Positions 21,868 through 32,612 of a DNA stretch of 64,000 nucleotides are shown in pieces. The stretch is taken from positions 1 to 64,000 of IMG/VR virus record IMGVR_UViG_3300021197_001995. One strand, 5' to 3'. Source of the stretch: a virus. The position numbers and the translations under genes are program-made. The stretch's first letter is position 1; each line of letters opens with the position of its first letter. The notes beneath the pieces are model-generated. The model was given only the letters and a program-made list of their open reading frames with translations. It made no database searches and had not been told where the DNA came from.

Positions 21868-24800
21868 ATGGCTTTTAAAATAGAAATTCAACATAACTCC
21901 TCGACTCTGTCCTTTGTGCCCAGATCAGTCGGCGATGTAGGGCGCGACATTTTAGCTGTTAAAGTGGCACTGGGGCTGATAAAAGAAATAAGCAACGGTA
22001 GAGTAATTTCAGATAACTCAAACAATGAAGGTTATGAGTTCAGTCCAGAAATTCCACTAGACCGGCAGAATTGGTTTGATTGTCAAACCGGCCTCGGATC
22101 TGACCTAAAGACAGCGTGCTTGTTTGACTTGCCCTTGCAGTCCGCTATCACGACTTTCCAGATCGAAAATAGGTTTTTAATTACAAATTATTTGTTTGAG
22201 AAATACTCAACAAGAAAAATAATACAAGAGACTGTTGGTTTCCAGAGCATGCCTTCATCGGAATATCAAGCAATTGTAGAATCCGAGGTCTCTTTGTCTA
22301 TCCTTTCATACGATGAAGAGTTTGGATCCCTGGGAGAAGGGACCCTCGCAGTGCTGCATGGCTGGAGGCCACAAACCATTATTTCAAACGATGGTTATGT
22401 ACACGATAGAAATTTATTCAATTCATCAGATAAAATCGTTGACATTGTCCCTGAAGCCATCTGGCGCTTGGCTACCCGCTCGACGCGCTCTAACTTGGCC
22501 GACCGCGGCTACATTTTGCGCACCAACCCATCGAATCCCGAGTCTCGCATCGCCACGCGGCAAAACGACGCGTCTAGACTTGAAGCTTACATCGCCCAAG
22601 CACCCTCATATAAGGACTGGATAAGAGACATATCTGGAATCCGCTTCGATGAACTGATACCATACCGCGGCATAGATTATAAGGTTTCCTGGGAAAACAC
22701 AAGCATGTTAATTTCACCTTCCAGAATAGTGGTAAACCAGACAGAAGAATTTGGAGACGTCGCGCTTTTAGGGCCCACTGAATTGAGAGAAAGAATGAAC
22801 AATTTTTTCTATCCAGATCCGTTTTCTACGTCCAAGCCTTTTATTATTGACGAAAATAGAATAGGTATTTTTTACGAGACAAACTTTGAATTATCCTCAG
22901 CGGGCCCCCTGCCTACACACCAGGACGCAGAGGTGATCGAAATAGAAGATCTGGCGCTCAAGGAGGTATTGGACTTCTATAACAAGCCGAAGGTTTGGAA
23001 TTTCATCTTAGACGACGCCACATTTTTGTCGACATATGAGATAAATCATGACGAATATTCGCCAGACCATAATGGCTCATTTCCTCTTGAAATTTCAACA
23101 GAAAGGGTCCGATCATCGAAGCTTTACAAAGCATACGAATTGCAAGAGCAATTAATTCAAAATAGAATAAAAAGATTGGAAGATTCTCTGGACACTGATC
23201 AGTCAGGGCCAAGTCACCCAAGATCGTTTGCATCTCGGGAAGAATTTGAACAATCAATTTCAACCCTTATTACCAACCACAAAGCATCCATGGATGCTTT
23301 GAGATCAAAGATGCAACGCGCACTAGCAGAGGGCGTCTTTAGGAAGCAGGACTTTTGGGTCTTAACAACGCAAGATATGCTGGATAAGATGCAGGAAGGT
23401 TCGGCTCAATCGTGGCGCCAAGTATCCAGCGAAACGACGGAACCATTAATAAAATTCATAGAGTACCGTACTCCATCCTTGCGCCCGGGACACAAATATA
23501 GGGCCCTCCTAGAAATAAATCGACACAAGCTTGATCTAATAGTATACGGAGACGATCCGGAACAAGGAACAGAACTGGTCACAATGCAACAGAACCTTGC
23601 AGCAGAAGCTCGCACTTCAAACGTTAAGGTATGCGAAAATTCAGACCCAGAACAAGCTAGGAGAACTTACGAAGAGTATAAAGTACATGCTCAGAAAAAA
23701 CGAAGAGAATTCGCCCGGGCCCTCAGGGAGAAAGTACAGGAGTCTCTAGACGTTACAACTGTGGACATGGGACCCATGGGTCCATTCAATCTCAATAACG
23801 CATTCCCGGGCTTATATGGTCTTAGCGGCATCACAGACGACTATGAATATACCAGCAAAGCCCTTAAATTACTAGTCGATACTGGGTCCCCGATCTTAGA
23901 ATTAGATTTTTGGGGCGACTATGGAGTCGACACTTCCGCAGAATCACTTAACGCAATGTTGAACGATTTAAATCTTGATGAAGATAACGCTTCACCTGCA
24001 GAGGTTGAGGCAAATTTTAAAAAAGGTTTTGGTCAGATTTTGATGCCGTGGGAGGAATTTAAAAAGAGAATTCAAACAGCGTCTGAAGATCTATCAGAAG
24101 CAGCGCGCACTATAGAGAAAGAAGCAATAAAATTCATAAGAGGGAGCAACTTCAAGCCAAAAAACGAGGCTCAGCTTCTAAAAAGGGTCGTTTCTCAAAT
24201 GGAGGAACTGCTAAACAATCCCAAAGTATTGGACTCAAATGACATGCCTATCGATAAAATTCTAGAGAAGCATGCAAAAGAAAGAGTGATGATTAGGATA
24301 GGATTCAAAACATCCGTCACGACCGAAGACCTTGGACCCAAAAACGGAAAAGATATCACGAGCATCGCCTTGTTAGTTCAAGAGACAGGGTTTTTCGGTG
24401 ATCTTGGCCAAGGCCGCCCATTCGCCGAATTAGAAGTATCGTTTGACGCGTTCGATCAAGATGCGAAAGCACAACACGCTGAGCTTCAAGCTTTTGAATC
24501 ACTGTCCAGGCCTAGAACTGTAAATTATATTAGCAATGTTGGAAAGATGACAAATCCGTTTCCTTCAACTTTTAAAGGGTTTGTTAAGTCATTCTGGGAT
24601 GATAAAAGGATGTCTTGTTCTCAGTTGGGCATAGATTCTGAAAAGGGCATAGCACTTTCACTAGTAGGTAGCTACACTTCTGGTATAGCTGTAGACTTGG
24701 AAAAAGATGATGAAGGCTTGACAGAAGCGTTTAAAGATTGGGCCACGAAAAACTTTAAAGACCCAGCAATGAAGTGGGTTGACCAATCTGCTAAAAATTA

Positions 24801-27800
24801 TGAAGACTCCAAGAAGAACACTTTTGACGAAGAAGAGGCGCTTAATGCCTTTGGAAAACTTTGCACGTTGGAAGATTTGTACAAAGAATTTATAGACAAA
24901 GTAGACCTGAAATCTCTTCTATGTGATTATCTAAAGTGCATAGGTCTACCAGCCTTTGAATTTAAGCTGCCGAACCTTTACCTCCCTCCTTTTCCAAAGA
25001 TACCTATTTTAGGGTGGTACGGAGGCCTCTGGAAATTTCTGAAGAACAGATTCAAAGAGATTTTAATCAGGATACTTTGCACCTTCGTCCGTACACTGAT
25101 AGACAAATTAGCTTTTCCTTTCTGCGAAGAACAATTAGAAGAATTCATTGCCGCCGGCTCAAGTGCTACGCCTATAATGAACAAGGCCCTGGCAGATGCT
25201 TTAACAAATACAGGCATAACCAGCGGGAACAAAGAGAAGGCAAAGGACTACTTTGATGATATTTCGCAACTGACAACTGGCAGAGAACTTTGTCACCTTC
25301 TCAGAGGAAAACCTCTCGACGCAGCCGGTATGCAAATGATGCGGAGGATGGTCGAGAAAAATGGCCTATCATCAGATTTGAATACCGACGAGGCGATCGT
25401 TAACTATTTCGGTGTACTTGGCACGTACATACCTTTTGAAATTTGTGAAGAATTGGAAAATCTAAGCGCATCTTCTTCTGACTTAGGTTCCGTCGACCCA
25501 GAAGATTGTTCGGAGCTAGCCAGTTCACTAAGGGCGATAAGAAACAGGCTGCAAACTGGTGATTCAAATTTATCGAACCAAGAGGTCGAAGATGTCCTGG
25601 CGCTAGCTCAAAAAAACCTTGACGACAGGAAGGCAGAGATCGATGCACTGTCCGGATCTAACCTAGAATTTGCACTCCCAGAAGAGTTTAATGCTGGAAG
25701 CAAACATTTGATAAACACAGAGTTACCGCCCGCAATGACTACAACTATAGATCAAATAGCAAAAGGCTTGTTTTTACCAGCAAAAGCGATCTACATTTCT
25801 TGTTTATCTAGCTATGTCCCTTCATTAAAGGTACAAACGCCTTCTGTACCAACAGCTGGGGATGAAGATTATGATCAAAACAGTACCTTAACTATGGAGG
25901 CGTGTCTAGAGCAAATGCGTAGATATGCAAGATCGATCGCCGAAGAATCCGGTGAAGGTCTGAGCTTAGTTGAAACTTTAGAAGAATCAGGCTTCTTTGA
26001 GCGCGCCAAATATCACGGCCTAGGCAATTGGTCATCTATCTCGGCAGGCATAGATGTGCCTGCAGAACTTGAATTTCTAAACCCATCCAGAGACTTGAAC
26101 AATCCACGAACGAGGGTGGAAAATCAAGAAATGATCGAAGCTTTGGTGAAGATCGACATTGCAAGGACGTTGAAACTTAAACAGATAATTTCGGCATTTA
26201 CTATTTTCGAAAATTTTGGACACTATCCCGCCGGCGCTTTTGATCACTGGGTTAGAAATTTTTATGGACCGCTTACTCTGCGTCCTAGGAACAGAGATGA
26301 ACTTGTAGGGCCCAACGGAGAGTGGTCATTCGACCAGTGGTGGCGCGTCCGCCCGGGCCAAACAGGCCTTTCCAACTCTCTAGCCGACTGTTGGCATTAC
26401 TTGACCCACGCGGCTCGACTTCCCTGGCCAAGCGACGATTTTCGAACGGTTTTCCCGGGCGTAGTTAGAAACTGGGCAGTTACGAAGTCTTTAACTTCGT
26501 CTAGGTGGTGGCGCGGCTGGAAGAGAGACACGGAAGTCGGACCAGGCGGCGGCCCCGGTAACCGATTCTTCGACGAAGATCGTCTCCAGGAGATCTATCA
26601 TCCGAGCCCCGACGAGCCTGACTCTCGCGTCGACGCACTGAGTACATGGTTTAATAAAATAGATACAATAGAGTGGAATTCTTGGTTAGAGTTGATAGTA
26701 CCTGATTCTAACACTACGGAGTACGACTTGACAGCAGCTGCCCAGCACCGTCACGCGAATGCGTCTTTGTGGAGCCTCGTGCGTACAAATAACTTCAAAA
26801 TGCCAATGCTCTCAAATCAAGTTTACTCAACGTCTTTTGAAAGATCAGAATCTTTCCTCGATGACGCCATGGCTTTCTTCTATGGAGATGCAGACTCGCC
26901 CCCTAGTTGGGGAGACTATTCTGGGTATAACTTCAATCCAAGACCCGCGCGCACAAGCACATTCCGTGAGTTAAAAGGTTCTCCTTTGTTCTTGGTCGGC
27001 GGCCCGTCTGGGAAAGAGTTTTTGCCCGACCCCGAATTCGGATCTAGAATAATGACAGACATAAATCAGTTTCGAAATTCTCCCAATGCCGGCCCTCAGG
27101 GACAGGACTTGTTTTTGCCCTTGGAAAATCTGACAGATTTCCAGCGTACTTTTCCTGATAAGTTCCGGAATCACGGTTGGGACACGGCCCATGACCTTTC
27201 TTACCCAGCCGCCGAAAATGGCCCACATCTGACGGATCCTGTCGCTAACGACGATGTCTTTGTCAAGATAGTCCCACCAAATTCGAATCTGGGTATACTA
27301 TCCGCCACGAACACTCTTCTCCCAGACGGTCCCAACATTGGAAACGCCGACGGCGAGGATTATCAATATGTTGATTTGATCCTCGGACATCCATTTCAGG
27401 AATGCCGAGTTTACAGCCCAGGAGAGATCTCTCTAAACCCAGAGGACTATTCAGGTCCTGAGCTAATTAACTATCGCGAGGGCACGGGCCCCGTGGGTTT
27501 GGATCGTATTAAATGGACTGGTGATTACCTCCCTAGACAGGGACCCTTCGGCAACAGCGATGCATTTGATTCAGCTAACAATAGCGCGGTTCAGGAGAAT
27601 TTCTTTGGAACTATTAGAGATTACCAGTTTATCGGAGGTCCCAACGATGCCGAAAATTGGGAAGCTGCGCCGTCACTCGGCACTAGTCTCACCGGTCGCA
27701 TTTTCTTTCCGAAAAGTCACACTCAACTGGGCCCTGACCAGTGGTGGACGAGGAACACAAACCGGTCCGAAAGAACATGGTATGGTCATGGCAGTCAGGT

Positions 27801-30800
27801 AGGGCGCGCCACTAATCTTGCAGGGGTGATATCCGACTGGCCGGACAATCCAGCCGGTGATGCTCACCCCCATGGGCGCCAATGGGCGGCCGATCCTGCA
27901 ATGGCCGGCTTCCCTGATTTTTATTTTTTCGCGAACGAAGAGCAGCGCCACCCGGTGCCAGACCTCGGCCGTCATAAACACCATGGTCACACTATGAGAG
28001 AACTTCAAGACGACGAGACGCGATTACCATGGGAACGCATATCAGACGACCTGCGCTTCATGCACAACCAAAGAAACTCCCACTATAGAAGGATGTCAGA
28101 GCAACTATATATGAAGATTGTGCAAGAGGCTAGTTGTTATTCTATGGTTGTCGACGACATGGTAATTCCTTTTCATGACGAGTCTTCCTTGAAAGGTTTT
28201 GTAATGGACTCTCTTAAAAATAGAATCGAAATCCTAGAAGAATCTATGGTTATTTATGGCACGAAGGCTGAAGCTACGTTTACATCGGTTTTCGAAAACC
28301 TCCCGATCGAATCACCCTTCTCTGGTTTTGGAGGGGGCTCATCAGTGTCCATACTTCCTCAAAACGTTAAAGAATTGTTCACGCTTTATGAAACGGAAAG
28401 AATCTATAAACCGGGCATGCCCAAAGACGAAAATCCGGAAAATTTTCATTTGGTACATAAAAGGTACTTCTTGGACGAAGAACAGCGAGAGCGATATATT
28501 TCGTATGGAGACTTTATTAGAATAATGAGAGACCCACTCATGAGCAGCGCTGACCGCCGGGAGTTTTACTTTAAACCCATCAACCCTGTAGATGAAGCCA
28601 TATTCGACGTCGTTGCCGCAAATTTTAACTACATAGCTCCCAATGGATCAAAAAACCCCATGCCAGACGTTGTCTTGGAAGAAGTTCTTGGTCCGCTTAT
28701 ACCCGGATTCTCCCGCGTTCTGTCAAACGATCTGTTCTTTGTAGACTCACGCGCCGAAGCATTACGCTCGATCGCGCGGCCGCTGCTGAATTCCACAAAA
28801 GACATAACACACAAGCTGTTGCTGGACGACGACCGCGATGCTCTTGTGGAAATCAACCTAGACTTAGAATTGAACACGGCCGAGAATGCTAGGACCATCT
28901 ATGAGAACAACCCAATGTTACTCGAAATCGCAGGAGTCAGGATGAATAAGCTTACAACGATCATAACTGAACTACTTCAGACATTAAACAAGGGATTTTC
29001 ACATGCACTACTACCTACTGTTTCCACTATTTTCGAACTAATTTCGAGATCACACCCGTCGATGGGTTCAAATTTAAACGCGGTTTATAGTTTAATGACA
29101 AACAACAATAGGGATTCTACTCGAATAGCGTTTAAAGTTGGCCAAGGAGCCTATTCCCCGGGGATATCTTTAGTTGACTATCCCTCAAATTCCGGCAGCC
29201 AAGATAGATTTAACATCGTAGTCGACGGAGATACAAACCTTTCACAGGGAGCGAACCATAGTTTAAAAAATAGCCCCTTCGACACAAACCCTGACTATCA
29301 AAACCCTGATTCACTAGACGGCGAAAGCACAAATTTTAGAAAAATTATGAAATTTTGCGAAGTTCTACCAGAGAGATTGAGAAGGGAAGCTTCACCCGCG
29401 GGAGAAGAAAGCTTCAATAAAAGAGAAGCATTCTCTAAACTACTAACTCAGATAATTAGAGAAAATACCCTGATCCCTCGTCAGCGACAGCCGGGAGAAG
29501 CTCGGCAGGCCCCAGAAACAGATGATAATTTCCTTCAAAATCAGCTGATCCCGGCCCTAAAGGGTGAAATTTACGATGAGATCTCAGCAAACATTATGAA
29601 CATGTTATCAGATTCTGTCTCCCAATCTCCATTATTTAACGATCAGTACTCTGACGATCTAGATTCCCGAGTCTCCGGAAAAGCGATAATCACACAGACC
29701 GGTACCGGCCGCTGCATCTCAAATAGATATTCTTTAGAAGAAGCTTCGATTTTATCATTTAACGAAGCAGTCCTGGGAGACCCCAGTCAAGAAGTGATAG
29801 TGGAAATGCAAAAACCAGAAAGTTCGCCATTCAACAGGTCTATGAACAAACTGGAACCATTTGACAAAGCTATGAGAACAGTTTCAGTTAAATCTTTTAT
29901 ACGTATTTGTTTGATAGAAATGATGTTGAAGGGTGGCCTGGCCTATTCTGTTTGGGATCTCGAATCTGTTGTTGGCTCTCCGGTTTTTATAGAATACATT
30001 AAAGAACATGTACGGAAAGAGTTGGACAAAAACAAGGCAATCGCCCCGATCTGGTCAGACGTACTTCAACGTTCCACGGGAATAAACAACCAAGTGCGCG
30101 CATTAGACATAGTAGTAAGGGAAGAGCTAGTTAAGATTCCACAGTATTCTCAACAGATTTTTCACCCTAACCAGTCTCGAATGGATTATTACAATTGGTT
30201 TGCCTATGGGAGAACACTCCTGTCAAGTGACGTTTTTAGTTACGCACTGCCGGAACTTGAAAACCAGCGCAACTTTTTTCAGAAGGAAGGCCTTTTTTAC
30301 CAATTCCCGGTACCAAAAACGGTACCATCATCCGACTCACCAGTTTTTGGGTATACCCATGCTGGATCCATGGACGTTCAAAATAGGACCAGGGCGTATA
30401 GTTCATTGAGATCATTCCCCAAATCGTCAGAAAGGATTAATGCTGCCGAGGAATTAGCTCAAAACTCTTATTTCAAAGGAGATTCTAAAGCTCCCTCCGC
30501 AAAATTGTTTTTCGAGGATTATGTTAGAGTATCCGGAGAACTCGTAGCTTTCTTCGCACACAGTCCAGTATACAATCGGGACTACGAAGAAGGTCAATTT
30601 GAATGGGTGTTTACTTTTTCTGAATTTAATTATGCAATAGAGCACTTAAATAGAGCGTCAACACCCGCAAAATTAACAAGCGTACTTCAAAACTCGACAG
30701 TGAAAATCGGAAAAAGACTGTCATTGCTTCTCAACAGAGGCCTGAATTCCGATGCAGAATTCGCAGACAGTGCAATACCCGAAATAATAAGAAGAATCAC

Positions 30801-31974
30801 TGGCCCAGAAGTGACAGCTCTGTCCAAACGCGAACGCGCCTATCAACTGAGAGCAGCCAGTGGCACCGTTGACTATTATGACGATTACCGGGCCGAAGAC
30901 CCGAACACCGGCGCGCCAGCGGCAAGAGAAGACTTCCTGGTTGCAACCATACCTTTAGCATCTCATGAACAGGTGATAGACCCTTTCGACTGCCCTGAGG
31001 TTGTAGGTATTTTCGAAACAGGATTTGTACCCGACGTATCGGCGCGCCACAACGAATTTTTGCTAAAAATCTCACAAGATTTTTCTCATGATTCGGAATT
31101 CAAGGATTATTTAGAGCATCTATTTCCTGTACGTCGGTTCATGGCCATGTCCTCAATTTTTGCCACATCAGTGCTTGGAGGTTACAACAACTTGCCAACG
31201 TTAATGAAGTCAGCTAAATCCATGATTGCCATGGTAGGCCTCTCTGCGTCAACATTGCCAGCGCAGCGCGCTGGAATCTTGAATATGGATCAGGCAGATT
31301 TTGCAAAACATGTTAGAGATCAGTATCCTGGCGACCCTGATGATCCAAAGTGCTTTGATTTTCCCGGCTTAGGTAAGGAATTCTGGGAAGCTTTTTGGGA
31401 AGAAATTAAAAAATTAGTGTATTATTTTCCTTCGATTTTGTTTAGGGGTGTGGCCAACCAATTAGACCCAGCCTACAAAGAAATGCGCGCTCATTATCTG
31501 AACTGCGACATTAGAGAGTTGACTTGGTCAGGATTAAACTGGAGTTCTGACGGTAAATTTGACCTAACAAATGGCCTCCGCACAGGAACCGGCAACAATC
31601 CAAACGGAAAGTACGTCAACATTATGACCGCAGCACCAATCGATCTCATCAGCGCTTCGACCGACCTATTGTTTTACGGCCGTTGGAAGCCGCTTGAAGC
31701 CACTGTTTTGAAGACTATTTCGTATGTTTACAGTGGAATGATTCCATTTGTTGACCTGACTACATTATTCAAAATACCTTGCGATGACGTAGACATGAAT
31801 TGGAAGGACGGCAAAAAGTATGACTTTGGTAAATACGGCCGCTACGGTCACCCTGTTAGTCCTTTTACAGCATTGGCTTTATCAACTTTTCAATTACCCG
31901 CGGATAAAGACAAGCGTAAGGCCAATTGCGCGCTGGAGCCAGGAGTACTCCCGCCAGAAGATTGCGATGATTAA
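21868..31974 (+). CDS. Giant virion structural protein, 3368 aa (baseplate/tail)
   Basis: AAGGAA precedes the ATG. Residues 10-110 resemble a peptidoglycan-binding (PG_binding_1) module, with SVGDVGRDILAVKVALGL followed by SAITTFQ. Next comes a long charged helical region, a Cys-containing hydrophobic stretch near 1010-1080 (PNLYLPPFPKIPILGWYGG), and a Trp/Gly/Pro/His-rich region around 1470-2070 (FDQWWRVRPG, SSRWWRGWK) encoded by more GC-rich DNA. The C-terminal third is mixed alpha/beta and ends in a Cys/acidic tail. There is no long coiled coil of tape-measure type. Lying between the spike-like gene and gp25, it is probably a baseplate or tail-tip protein. No catalytic motif was recognised. 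Confidence 0.75.
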   Translation: MAFKIEIQHNSSTLSFVPRSVGDVGRDILAVKVALGLIKEISNGRVISDNSNNEGYEFSPEIPLDRQNWFDCQTGLGSDLKTACLFDLPLQSAITTFQIENRFLITNYLFEKYSTRKIIQETVGFQSMPSSEYQAIVESEVSLSILSYDEEFGSLGEGTLAVLHGWRPQTIISNDGYVHDRNLFNSSDKIVDIVPEAIWRLATRSTRSNLADRGYILRTNPSNPESRIATRQNDASRLEAYIAQAPSYKDWIRDISGIRFDELIPYRGIDYKVSWENTSMLISPSRIVVNQTEEFGDVALLGPTELRERMNNFFYPDPFSTSKPFIIDENRIGIFYETNFELSSAGPLPTHQDAEVIEIEDLALKEVLDFYNKPKVWNFILDDATFLSTYEINHDEYSPDHNGSFPLEISTERVRSSKLYKAYELQEQLIQNRIKRLEDSLDTDQSGPSHPRSFASREEFEQSISTLITNHKASMDALRSKMQRALAEGVFRKQDFWVLTTQDMLDKMQEGSAQSWRQVSSETTEPLIKFIEYRTPSLRPGHKYRALLEINRHKLDLIVYGDDPEQGTELVTMQQNLAAEARTSNVKVCENSDPEQARRTYEEYKVHAQKKRREFARALREKVQESLDVTTVDMGPMGPFNLNNAFPGLYGLSGITDDYEYTSKALKLLVDTGSPILELDFWGDYGVDTSAESLNAMLNDLNLDEDNASPAEVEANFKKGFGQILMPWEEFKKRIQTASEDLSEAARTIEKEAIKFIRGSNFKPKNEAQLLKRVVSQMEELLNNPKVLDSNDMPIDKILEKHAKERVMIRIGFKTSVTTEDLGPKNGKDITSIALLVQETGFFGDLGQGRPFAELEVSFDAFDQDAKAQHAELQAFESLSRPRTVNYISNVGKMTNPFPSTFKGFVKSFWDDKRMSCSQLGIDSEKGIALSLVGSYTSGIAVDLEKDDEGLTEAFKDWATKNFKDPAMKWVDQSAKNYEDSKKNTFDEEEALNAFGKLCTLEDLYKEFIDKVDLKSLLCDYLKCIGLPAFEFKLPNLYLPPFPKIPILGWYGGLWKFLKNRFKEILIRILCTFVRTLIDKLAFPFCEEQLEEFIAAGSSATPIMNKALADALTNTGITSGNKEKAKDYFDDISQLTTGRELCHLLRGKPLDAAGMQMMRRMVEKNGLSSDLNTDEAIVNYFGVLGTYIPFEICEELENLSASSSDLGSVDPEDCSELASSLRAIRNRLQTGDSNLSNQEVEDVLALAQKNLDDRKAEIDALSGSNLEFALPEEFNAGSKHLINTELPPAMTTTIDQIAKGLFLPAKAIYISCLSSYVPSLKVQTPSVPTAGDEDYDQNSTLTMEACLEQMRRYARSIAEESGEGLSLVETLEESGFFERAKYHGLGNWSSISAGIDVPAELEFLNPSRDLNNPRTRVENQEMIEALVKIDIARTLKLKQIISAFTIFENFGHYPAGAFDHWVRNFYGPLTLRPRNRDELVGPNGEWSFDQWWRVRPGQTGLSNSLADCWHYLTHAARLPWPSDDFRTVFPGVVRNWAVTKSLTSSRWWRGWKRDTEVGPGGGPGNRFFDEDRLQEIYHPSPDEPDSRVDALSTWFNKIDTIEWNSWLELIVPDSNTTEYDLTAAAQHRHANASLWSLVRTNNFKMPMLSNQVYSTSFERSESFLDDAMAFFYGDADSPPSWGDYSGYNFNPRPARTSTFRELKGSPLFLVGGPSGKEFLPDPEFGSRIMTDINQFRNSPNAGPQGQDLFLPLENLTDFQRTFPDKFRNHGWDTAHDLSYPAAENGPHLTDPVANDDVFVKIVPPNSNLGILSATNTLLPDGPNIGNADGEDYQYVDLILGHPFQECRVYSPGEISLNPEDYSGPELINYREGTGPVGLDRIKWTGDYLPRQGPFGNSDAFDSANNSAVQENFFGTIRDYQFIGGPNDAENWEAAPSLGTSLTGRIFFPKSHTQLGPDQWWTRNTNRSERTWYGHGSQVGRATNLAGVISDWPDNPAGDAHPHGRQWAADPAMAGFPDFYFFANEEQRHPVPDLGRHKHHGHTMRELQDDETRLPWERISDDLRFMHNQRNSHYRRMSEQLYMKIVQEASCYSMVVDDMVIPFHDESSLKGFVMDSLKNRIEILEESMVIYGTKAEATFTSVFENLPIESPFSGFGGGSSVSILPQNVKELFTLYETERIYKPGMPKDENPENFHLVHKRYFLDEEQRERYISYGDFIRIMRDPLMSSADRREFYFKPINPVDEAIFDVVAANFNYIAPNGSKNPMPDVVLEEVLGPLIPGFSRVLSNDLFFVDSRAEALRSIARPLLNSTKDITHKLLLDDDRDALVEINLDLELNTAENARTIYENNPMLLEIAGVRMNKLTTIITELLQTLNKGFSHALLPTVSTIFELISRSHPSMGSNLNAVYSLMTNNNRDSTRIAFKVGQGAYSPGISLVDYPSNSGSQDRFNIVVDGDTNLSQGANHSLKNSPFDTNPDYQNPDSLDGESTNFRKIMKFCEVLPERLRREASPAGEESFNKREAFSKLLTQIIRENTLIPRQRQPGEARQAPETDDNFLQNQLIPALKGEIYDEISANIMNMLSDSVSQSPLFNDQYSDDLDSRVSGKAIITQTGTGRCISNRYSLEEASILSFNEAVLGDPSQEVIVEMQKPESSPFNRSMNKLEPFDKAMRTVSVKSFIRICLIEMMLKGGLAYSVWDLESVVGSPVFIEYIKEHVRKELDKNKAIAPIWSDVLQRSTGINNQVRALDIVVREELVKIPQYSQQIFHPNQSRMDYYNWFAYGRTLLSSDVFSYALPELENQRNFFQKEGLFYQFPVPKTVPSSDSPVFGYTHAGSMDVQNRTRAYSSLRSFPKSSERINAAEELAQNSYFKGDSKAPSAKLFFEDYVRVSGELVAFFAHSPVYNRDYEEGQFEWVFTFSEFNYAIEHLNRASTPAKLTSVLQNSTVKIGKRLSLLLNRGLNSDAEFADSAIPEIIRRITGPEVTALSKRERAYQLRAASGTVDYYDDYRAEDPNTGAPAAREDFLVATIPLASHEQVIDPFDCPEVVGIFETGFVPDVSARHNEFLLKISQDFSHDSEFKDYLEHLFPVRRFMAMSSIFATSVLGGYNNLPTLMKSAKSMIAMVGLSASTLPAQRAGILNMDQADFAKHVRDQYPGDPDDPKCFDFPGLGKEFWEAFWEEIKKLVYYFPSILFRGVANQLDPAYKEMRAHYLNCDIRELTWSGLNWSSDGKFDLTNGLRTGTGNNPNGKYVNIMTAAPIDLISASTDLLFYGRWKPLEATVLKTISYVYSGMIPFVDLTTLFKIPCDDVDMNWKDGKKYDFGKYGRYGHPVSPFTALALSTFQLPADKDKRKANCALEPGVLPPEDCDD
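23280..23301. repeat. Perfect 22-bp palindrome inside the giant gene
   Basis: CAAAGCATCCA followed by its exact reverse complement TGGATGCTTTG with no loop. It is one of the two longest perfect inverted repeats I found. Confidence 0.9.
26281..28080 (+). other. GC-rich, Trp-rich segment within the giant structural gene
   Basis: Two 60-base lines counted by eye (26341-26400 and 26521-26580) are about 60% G+C, against roughly 40% nearby. The encoded residues (about 1470-2070 of the protein) are unusually rich in Trp, Gly, Pro and His. The reading frame is uninterrupted. It may be an acquired receptor-binding or enzymatic insertion. Confidence 0.55.
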
Positions 31975-32031
31975 TAATTACATTATGTCACACCACTGCT
32001 ACCAAATGATTAGAAGTTATTTTGAAATGCT

Positions 32032-32044
32032 CTATTTATTAAAG
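32032..32044 (+). promoter_or_regulatory. CTATTTATTAAAG motif before gp25-like gene
   Basis: Second copy of the CTATTTAWTA motif, 14 bases before the GTG start of the gp25-like gene, in an 84-base gap (31975-32058) that otherwise shows nothing recognisable. AGAGAGG downstream serves as Shine-Dalgarno. Confidence 0.35.
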
Positions 32045-32058
32045 AGAGGTGTTGAAAA

Positions 32059-32586
32059 GTGACTTCCGGAATAAAAGCTTTAACTGAAAAATCAAAATCA
32101 AAAAAGGCAAACTCTAAATATCAGCCGACTTTTCCACTGGATTATGATGGGAACAACGGGCCTTATAGGTCTGTTGACTCACTGGTAGAATCCCTGCAGA
32201 GAAACTTTGAGATCCTTTTGTTAACGCACCCTGGCTCTTGGCCAATGAATCCCGCCATGGGAATCGGATTGGAGTCTTATTTGTTTGAATCACACAATAC
32301 TGGAATTTTGCTAGGCCTGCAGGCAAAAATAACAAGTCAACTTGCAATGTTCCTGCCAAGTGTGCAATTAATGAAAGTAGAACTTCTATCTACTGAAGAT
32401 CAGAGGGATAGTAGCTTTATGAACGTAAGATTAATTTATTCTATACTTGGAAAGACCACAGCCAGCTCTACAACAAGTCGCGATAGTTCTGGAGACATCA
32501 ACCTAGAAACAGGGCTTCTAGATAAAGACGCGTCATCGTTCCGCGACCGCGCAACAAAGCTGCAAAGTCACATGACAGAGATATAA
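32059..32586 (+). CDS. Baseplate wedge protein, gp25-like
   Basis: 175 residues with a GTG start after AGAGAGG. The core DSLVESLQRNFEILLLTHPG, then MNPAMGIGLESYLFE, is the gp25/GPW baseplate family. It forms the inner wedge that joins baseplate to sheath and triggers contraction. The C-terminal 40 residues are Ser/Thr-rich and extra relative to T4 gp25. The following gene is gp6-like, so the conserved gp25-gp6 pairing of contractile tails is present. Confidence 0.82.
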   Translation: MTSGIKALTEKSKSKKANSKYQPTFPLDYDGNNGPYRSVDSLVESLQRNFEILLLTHPGSWPMNPAMGIGLESYLFESHNTGILLGLQAKITSQLAMFLPSVQLMKVELLSTEDQRDSSFMNVRLIYSILGKTTASSTTSRDSSGDINLETGLLDKDASSFRDRATKLQSHMTEI

Positions 32587-32612
32587 AAGAATGAAGATTG
32601 GAGAAAACTAGA

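Noticed and set aside
21868-31974. Tape-measure protein
   Set aside because: No long heptad coiled coil or hydrophobic tape-measure repeats; the gene lies next to baseplate genes.
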